Source of the DNA: an uncultured Leifsonia sp.
GTDB lineage: Bacteria > Actinomycetota > Actinomycetes > Actinomycetales > Microbacteriaceae
Direction of reading: 5' to 3'
NCBI RefSeq assembly: GCF_945957465.1
Contig: NZ_CAMFLC010000013.1
Span: 1-64,000, forward strand
Length of the DNA stretch: 64,000 nucleotides
Shown here: positions 59,668 through 64,000 of the stretch, piece by piece
How positions within the stretch are numbered: the first letter of the stretch is position 1
Layout: each line of letters starts with the position of its first letter
Program-made: the position numbers and the translations under genes
The notes under the pieces: generated by a model
The model's input: only the letters and a program-made list of their open reading frames with translations
Databases searched by the model: none
What the model was told of the DNA's origin: nothing

Positions 59668-60027
59668 TCAGTCCTTGCGGCGCATCCAGTGCTCACGCAG
59701 GAACATGCGCCCGAACCATGCGCTCAGGCCGTTGCCGCCGTACTCGTCGGGGTCGGCGTCGAACACCTCGTCACCCTGCGGCTCCGGGAGCGAACGCGCG
59801 TCGTCCTCGCTGAGGGTGGTGTGCACGGCCGAGGTCGTGATGCGGTCGACACGGTTCGCGTCGACGAACCGCAGGCCGTCGTGGGTTTTCACCGCGAGGC
59901 CGTCGAACAGGTCGAGCGACGGGTCTTGCAGCACGTGTTCGACCCTGCCGATCTCGACGCCTCCGGAGGTGAAGACGGGGGTGCCGTTCGGGAGGGCGGT
60001 GTAGGCGATGGGGGCGTCGTCGGTCAC
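59668..60027 (-). CDS. PRC-barrel-like domain protein, 119 aa
   Basis: A single beta-barrel-like unit: PNGTPVFTSGGVEIGRVEHVL, LFDGLAVKTHDGLRFVDANRVDRITT, then SEDDARSLPEPQGDEVF and a basic end MFLREHWMRRKD. This resembles PRC-barrel proteins that bind other proteins or RNA. TACAGT lies seven bases before the GTG at 60027, so the start is placed there; the frame is open to the ATG at 60081. Role unknown. Confidence 0.65.
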   Translation of the reverse strand: MTDDAPIAYTALPNGTPVFTSGGVEIGRVEHVLQDPSLDLFDGLAVKTHDGLRFVDANRVDRITTSAVHTTLSEDDARSLPEPQGDEVFDADPDEYGGNGLSAWFGRMFLREHWMRRKD

Positions 60028-60192
60028 GACCGTCACTGTACGCGCGAGATCCGAAATCGGGGACGGGAAGAACGAAGACATCGGTGAGTCGATCTCGCTG
60101 CCGGAGAACGATCCCCGGACGCCGCACCAGGACGTCGCCGCAGCATGCCGGTGGTACTTCCGGGCCGCCGAAATCGCTACGCTGTGACGCAC

Positions 60193-60441
60193 ATGCAGTT
60201 GGTCGCAGAACTCCGCCTCTACACCGCCGGGGTCTTTCCCTACGACGTCGCGCCGCCGAAACGCGAAGAGCATCTGGTGACCAAGGTCAACCAGATCATC
60301 ACCCTCGAGACGAACTCGCGGGCAAACCTTATGGGTCCCGAGTCGGAGAACGGCGACCGGCATCCACCGGGCCGCGACCACGACACGGCGAACGGGAATG
60401 ATCGGCGCGACGGCGAAGCCGGGATCGGGGAGCACACATGA
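60193..60441 (+). CDS. Hypothetical protein, 82 aa
   Basis: The N-terminal half, QLVAELRLYTAGVFPYDVAPP, looks structured; the C-terminal half is polar and low in complexity (GDRHPPGRDHDTANGNDRR). TACGCT lies nine bases before the ATG at 60193. An in-frame GTG at 60184 directly abuts that hexamer and is less likely to be the start. Its stop overlaps the DUF1801 gene start (ATGA), so the two are probably co-transcribed. Family not recognised. Confidence 0.5.
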   Translation: MQLVAELRLYTAGVFPYDVAPPKREEHLVTKVNQIITLETNSRANLMGPESENGDRHPPGRDHDTANGNDRRDGEAGIGEHT

Positions 60442-60899
60442 CGAAGACGAACGACGCGGGAGGCTTCTCCGCCGAGGAACGCGCCGCTATCGCGCAGCGG
60501 GCGGCCGAGCTGAGGGCGGAGGCCAAACGCGCGAAGGGCGCGGAGAAGGCCGCCGAGAAGGCCGCTGCCGAGGCTGCGGACGTCGCCGCGAAGATCGCGA
60601 GCATGCCCGACGGCGACCGCGAGCTGGCGGAGCGCCTGCACGCCATCGTCGCGGAGGTCGCGCCCGACCTCTCCCCCAAGCTGTACTACGGCCAGCCCGG
60701 CTACGCCCGCGGAGGCAAGGTGGTCGTCTTCTTCCGCAGCGGGCAGCAGGACAAGACCCGCTACTCGACCTTCGGCGCGAGCACGGAGGCGGCGCTGGAT
60801 GACCCGAGCGGGTTCTGGCCGACGTCGTACGCGCTCAGCGACCCGACCGAGGAGGCGTGGGAGCGCGTGCGAGAGGTGGTCCGGCGGGCGGCGGGTTAG
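60438..60899 (+). CDS. DUF1801 family protein (YdhG-like)
   Basis: 153 residues. An Ala/Lys/Glu-rich N-terminal helix (about 10-50) precedes the DUF1801 domain: MPDGDRELAERLHAIVAEVAP, LSPKLYYGQPGYARGGKVVVFF and TRYSTFGAS. Such proteins have been called iron chaperone-like because of similarity to frataxin-type folds, but the role is not settled. It overlaps the small upstream gene by four bases. Confidence 0.78.
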   Translation: MTKTNDAGGFSAEERAAIAQRAAELRAEAKRAKGAEKAAEKAAAEAADVAAKIASMPDGDRELAERLHAIVAEVAPDLSPKLYYGQPGYARGGKVVVFFRSGQQDKTRYSTFGASTEAALDDPSGFWPTSYALSDPTEEAWERVREVVRRAAG

Positions 60900-60936
60900 C
60901 CGAGAGATCGGCCGGGCAGCGCGTCGGTGCCGACGA

Positions 60937-61203
60937 TCAGCGCGCGTTGTCCTCGATCACGTTGCGGACGGCCGCGACCGCGAGATGGAGCATCCCGCCG
61001 AGGACGAACACCGCCCCGATCGCGTTGCCGAACAGGAAGTACCCGGCGGCCCCGCGCGGATCGCTGCCGAGCGTCGCGATGCCGATGAAGTACAGCACGA
61101 TGGCGGCGACCAACGCGACGACGTAGATCGCGGTGAGAACCGTCAACGGGAGGTTGGGGCCGCGGCGGGTGCGGGCGGAGGGTCTGGGCGCGCGATCGGA
61201 CAT
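60937..61203 (-). CDS. Small membrane protein, 88 aa
   Basis: Two TM segments (about 18-42, LPLTVLTAIYVVALVAAIVLYF, and 55-76, YFLFGNAIGAVFVLGGMLHLAV) after a basic Arg/Pro N-terminus. Family unknown. TACCAT lies six bases before the ATG at 61203, in leaderless layout. Confidence 0.65.
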   Translation of the reverse strand: MSDRAPRPSARTRRGPNLPLTVLTAIYVVALVAAIVLYFIGIATLGSDPRGAAGYFLFGNAIGAVFVLGGMLHLAVAAVRNVIEDNAR

Positions 61204-61317
61204 GGCTGGATGGTACTGGGTCGGGAGCGGGCCGGGAACTCCTCGGGTGGGGTGGCTGCGACGGTCGAGTACGGCGCGCAGCTGCTTCGGCCAGGCCGCG
61301 CTCCGGCCGATGTGCGC

Positions 61318-61836
61318 CTAGGCTGCGGCCTCCCCCAGCCCGACCGCGGCGGCGACGCGAAGGGCGATGGTCTCGGGCTCCGCACCGATGTCGACGGTGA
61401 CACTCGTTTCGTCCCGCTGCGGCGGTTCGAGCGTGCGCAGCTGAGAGTCGAGCATGCCGGCTTTCATGAAGTGGCCGTTCCGCGCGGCGATGCGCTGTTC
61501 GAGCAGCTCACGGGTTCCGCTGAGGTGTGCGAAGACGACCCCGTCGGCCCGGAGCACGTCACGGTACCGGCGCGCGAGCGCCGAGCACGCGACGACGAGC
61601 GGGCGCCCGGCTGCCCGATGCTCGTGCATGCGGGCCGCCACGAGCGCGAGCCAGGGAGCACGATCGTCGTCGTCCAACGGGATGCCCGCCTGCATGCGTT
61701 CGACGTTGCGTGCCGGGTGGAGGCTGTCGCCCTCCAGGAGCTCCCAGCCCAGCCGCTCCGCGAGGAGGGACGCCACCGTCGACTTTCCGCAGCCGGCGAC
61801 CCCCATGACGACGATCGCGCTCACCTGGGGCGCCAT
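61318..61836 (-). CDS. gntK: Gluconokinase
   Basis: 172 residues, the normal size of GntK-type gluconokinases. VMGVAGCGKSTVASLLAERLG is the Walker A loop; LEGDSLHPARNVERMQAGIPLDDDDRAPWL is the gluconate site; VVACSALARRYRDVLR and RNGHFMKAGMLDSQLRTLE follow. It phosphorylates gluconate to 6-phosphogluconate, which enters the pentose phosphate pathway. It starts one base after the gntP stop region ends, so it is the second gene of the gntP-gntK pair in transcription order. Confidence 0.9.
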   Translation of the reverse strand: MAPQVSAIVVMGVAGCGKSTVASLLAERLGWELLEGDSLHPARNVERMQAGIPLDDDDRAPWLALVAARMHEHRAAGRPLVVACSALARRYRDVLRADGVVFAHLSGTRELLEQRIAARNGHFMKAGMLDSQLRTLEPPQRDETSVTVDIGAEPETIALRVAAAVGLGEAAA

Positions 61837-61837
61837 G

Positions 61838-63277
61838 TCAGCCTCCGATGACGAGGGCGATCACCAGGGTTCCGGCGAGGCCGACCACCGAGGCGATGCA
61901 CTCCAGCACGGTCCAGCTGCGGAGGGTCTGCGGGATGCTGAGCCCGAGGTACTCCTTGACCAGCCAGAAGCCGGCGTCGTTGACGTGCGAGAGGAACAGC
62001 GATCCCGAGCCGATCGCGAGCACCAGCAGCGACACCATCGGGGTCGACAGGTGCGCGGTGAGCGGCACCAGGATGCCGGCGGCGGTGACGGTCGCGACGG
62101 TGGCCGATCCGGTGGCGACGCGGATGAGCGCCGCGATGAACCAGGCGAGCAGCAGGATGCCGATGCCGTTGCTGCCGCTGGCGAACGACGCGATGACCTG
62201 GCCGATGCCCGTGTCGACGAGCACCTGCTTGAAGCCGCCGCCCGCACCGACGATCAAGAGGATGCCGGCGATCGGCGGAAGGGCACTGGTCATGCTCGCC
62301 GCCAGCGTCTTGCGGTTCATGCCGCCGGGGATGCCGAGGAGGAAGAAGCCCGCGAGAACCGCGATGGTCAGGGCGATGGCGGGCGTGCCGAGGAAGTCGA
62401 GGATCACCTTCCACTCGGCGGTCGAGTTCTGGGCGACGATGTCGGCCAGCGCCTTGCCGAGCATGAGCACGACGGGCAGCAGGATGCTGATCAGCGCGAG
62501 GGCGAACGCAGGGCGCTTGCGCTCGACCTCCGTCGTGCGGCCGGCCTCGGCCTCCTCACCGTTCTCGAGGAACAGCGTGGGGACGTCGACGGGCACCCAC
62601 TTGGCCGCCCACCGGCTGAAGACCGGGCCGGCGAGGATGATCGTGGGGATGGCGACGAGCACGCCGAAGGCGAGCGTGACCCCGAGGTTGGCGCCGAGCG
62701 CGGCGATCGCGACCAGCGGTCCCGGGTGGGGAGGCACGAGGCCGTGCATGGCGGACAGGCCGGCGATGGTCGGCAGCGCGATGCGCATGAGCGGCAGACC
62801 GGAGCGCTTGGTGACCAGGATGATGACCGGGATGAGCAGCACCAGCCCGATCTCGAAGAACATCGGCAGGCCGATGATGGCGCCGACGAGGCCCATCACC
62901 CACGGCAGCGCGCGCACGCTGGTGCGCGACACCAGCGTGTCGACGATGCGGTCGGCTCCCCCGGAGTCGGCGAGCAGCTTGCCGTACATCGCACCGAGGG
63001 CGATGAGGATGCCGACGCTGCCTTCGGTCGCGCCGAAGCCGTTGATGAAGCTCGCGGTCGCGGCGTCGGCGCCCATCCCGGCGACCAGGCCGGTGATGAG
63101 TGCACCGAGCAGGAGGGAGAGGAAGGGGTGGATCTTGAGCCAGGTGATGAGCACGACGATGAGCGCGACGCCGACGACGGCGGCGACGATCAGCTGAGGC
63201 TCGGAGGCGCTGGGGTGGGGTGCGGGCGGGGCTGCGGCTGAGACGACACGCAGCGCGCCGAACAGGGTGGGGATCAT
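61838..63277 (-). CDS. gntP: Gluconate:H+ symporter, GntP family
   Basis: 479 residues, about 12-13 spans. VALIVVLITWLKIHPFLSLLLGALITGLVAGM, FGATEGSVGILIALGAMYGKLLADSGGA, GLPMFFEIGLVLLIPVI and GLVPPHPGPLVAIAALGANLG are GntP family signatures. It imports gluconate with protons. The ATG at 63277 is chosen since AAGGA lies six bases upstream; an ATG at 63283 is possible. It is transcribed divergently from the GntR regulator gene across a 142-bp AT-rich region that likely holds the operator. Confidence 0.9.
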   Translation of the reverse strand: MIPTLFGALRVVSAAAPPAPHPSASEPQLIVAAVVGVALIVVLITWLKIHPFLSLLLGALITGLVAGMGADAATASFINGFGATEGSVGILIALGAMYGKLLADSGGADRIVDTLVSRTSVRALPWVMGLVGAIIGLPMFFEIGLVLLIPVIILVTKRSGLPLMRIALPTIAGLSAMHGLVPPHPGPLVAIAALGANLGVTLAFGVLVAIPTIILAGPVFSRWAAKWVPVDVPTLFLENGEEAEAGRTTEVERKRPAFALALISILLPVVLMLGKALADIVAQNSTAEWKVILDFLGTPAIALTIAVLAGFFLLGIPGGMNRKTLAASMTSALPPIAGILLIVGAGGGFKQVLVDTGIGQVIASFASGSNGIGILLLAWFIAALIRVATGSATVATVTAAGILVPLTAHLSTPMVSLLVLAIGSGSLFLSHVNDAGFWLVKEYLGLSIPQTLRSWTVLECIASVVGLAGTLVIALVIGG

Positions 63278-63419
63278 GAGCATCCTTGGTCGTGATGGGA
63301 ATGTGCGACGCCACCCTACAAATAAATCTGATTAAATGCGAACTCTGTAGATTTTCATACGCTTTATTCGGCACCGGGTTGAGTTTTGTCTGCACAGGCG
63401 CGAACCTCGATAATGAGGC
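63278..63419. promoter_or_regulatory. Divergent gnt promoter region
   Basis: An AT-rich core (63318-63368) separates gntP from gntR. On the plus strand TTGTCT (63386-63391) and GATAAT (63409-63414) with a 17-base spacer form a promoter whose start would fall on or near the gntR ATG at 63420, giving a leaderless message. I could not single out a clear palindromic operator. Confidence 0.5.
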
Positions 63420-64000
63420 ATGGTGTCAACGGAGTCCCTCCACGAGCAGGCTCTCGAGTCGGTCGGCAGCCGCATCGTCTCGGGTGAGATCCCGCCCGGC
63501 TCGGTGCTCACACCCGAGGGCCTCGGCATCTCCCGCACGGTTCTGCGGGAGTGCCTCCGCGTGCTCGAAGCCCTGGGCCTGGTGCAGGCGCGACGCCGCC
63601 GCGGCACGGTCGTGCAAGACAGAAGCGAGTGGCAGGTCCTCGACCCGCGCGTCATCGCCTGGCGCCTGGCCGGGCCCGACCGGATCGCCGCCCTCGGCAA
63701 CCTCAGCGAGCTCCGCATGGCGATCGAGCCGGTCGCTGCCCGGCTCGCCAGCACCCGGGCCACGCCCGAGCAGTGCGGGGCGCTCACGGAGGCGATCGTC
63801 GGAATGGCCGCCACACAGCGCGCGGCCGACCACGGTGAATATCTCGCCTACGACCAGGCGTTCCACCGCACACTCCTGGAGGCCTCGGGCAACCCGGGGT
63901 TCCGCGCCCTCAGCCGCGCTGTGGTCGAGGCCTTGTCAGGCCGGACGGTGCACGCGCTGATGCCGCACACGGCCAACCCCGAGGCCATCCGGCTGCACGA
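63420..64000 (+). CDS. GntR family regulator with FCD domain, cut by window end
   Basis: 193 codons are visible and no stop is reached. The start reads VSTESLHEQALESVGSRIVSG, then GSVLTPEGLGISRTVLRECLRVLEALGLVQARRRRGTVV, the winged helix. In comparison with common FadR-type HTH regions, the segment between LTPE and ISRT looks about five residues short. The FCD ligand domain begins near residue 95 (LSELRMAIEPVAARLAS) with HGEYLAYDQAFHRTLLEASGN (metal-binding D/H). It likely represses gntP-gntK in the absence of gluconate. Confidence 0.85.
   Translation, partial: MVSTESLHEQALESVGSRIVSGEIPPGSVLTPEGLGISRTVLRECLRVLEALGLVQARRRRGTVVQDRSEWQVLDPRVIAWRLAGPDRIAALGNLSELRMAIEPVAARLASTRATPEQCGALTEAIVGMAATQRAADHGEYLAYDQAFHRTLLEASGNPGFRALSRAVVEALSGRTVHALMPHTANPEAIRLH

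Overview
The window is about 70% GC and tightly packed. It has many GTG starts, many 1-8 bp gene overlaps, and a recurring layout in which a -10-like hexamer lies 5-9 bp before the start codon, as in leaderless genes. Together with protein types such as DUF2510, SHOCT/PLDc_N, ECF41 sigma factor and DUF6457 beside a MobA-like enzyme, this suggests an actinobacterium, probably a Microbacteriaceae member close to Leifsonia. That placement is inference. I see no rRNA, tRNA, CRISPR array, insertion sequence or phage.

Layout. 1-7.5 kb: start of a GH15 glucoamylase-like gene (cut by the window edge), DHA2-type MFS exporter, DUF2252 protein, FAD-linked oxidoreductase, alpha/beta hydrolase, GNAT acetyltransferase, ABC ATPase. 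7.6-10.9 kb: an unrecognised four-gene operon of two coiled-coil proteins, a four-TM protein with a coiled-coil tail, and an OmpA-domain lipoprotein. 11-15 kb: DUF5666-like membrane protein, a two-component system, and a secreted DUF1996 protein. 15-16 kb: a scar where a DUF4062 STAND-type gene and an alkyl sulfatase gene both lost their 3' ends at one junction. 16.2-22.1 kb: isochorismatase-fold hydrolase with a divergent MarR regulator, YdeI family protein, an ECF41 sigma factor with its partner epimerase, and a protein of five helix-turn-helix repeats overlapping a LysM lipoprotein gene. 22-37 kb: lipase-like hydrolase, succinate-semialdehyde dehydrogenase, SDR, PadR regulator with an ABC1/UbiB kinase, S4 protein, two RibD/DHFR-like proteins, a DUF1269 remnant, glycosyltransferase, and an HxlR regulator with a divergent MFS exporter. 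37-38.7 kb: MobA-like enzyme with DUF6457.

38.2-56.7 kb is a catabolic island. It holds a copper amine oxidase with divergent TetR; a five-gene overlapping operon (flavin monooxygenase, RidA, DUF1028, M20 amidohydrolase, aspartase); a divergent operon (aldehyde dehydrogenase, HpcH/CitE-like lyase, APC permease); NCS1 permease with GMC oxidoreductase; LysR; and a YtcJ-like amidohydrolase. The set fits uptake and oxidation of an amine or amide, with release and deamination of aspartate. The actual substrate is unknown. 56.7-64 kb: SDR, PrsW-like protease, small zinc-ribbon protein, several small proteins, and a gluconate locus (gntK-gntP with a divergent GntR regulator cut by the window end).

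Between genes, mostly convergent ones, lie striking palindromes. One compound palindrome family occurs four times and reaches into neighbouring gene ends. A second occurs twice with 21-27 bp perfect arms. There is also a single 22-bp perfect palindrome and a cluster of three short palindromic boxes.
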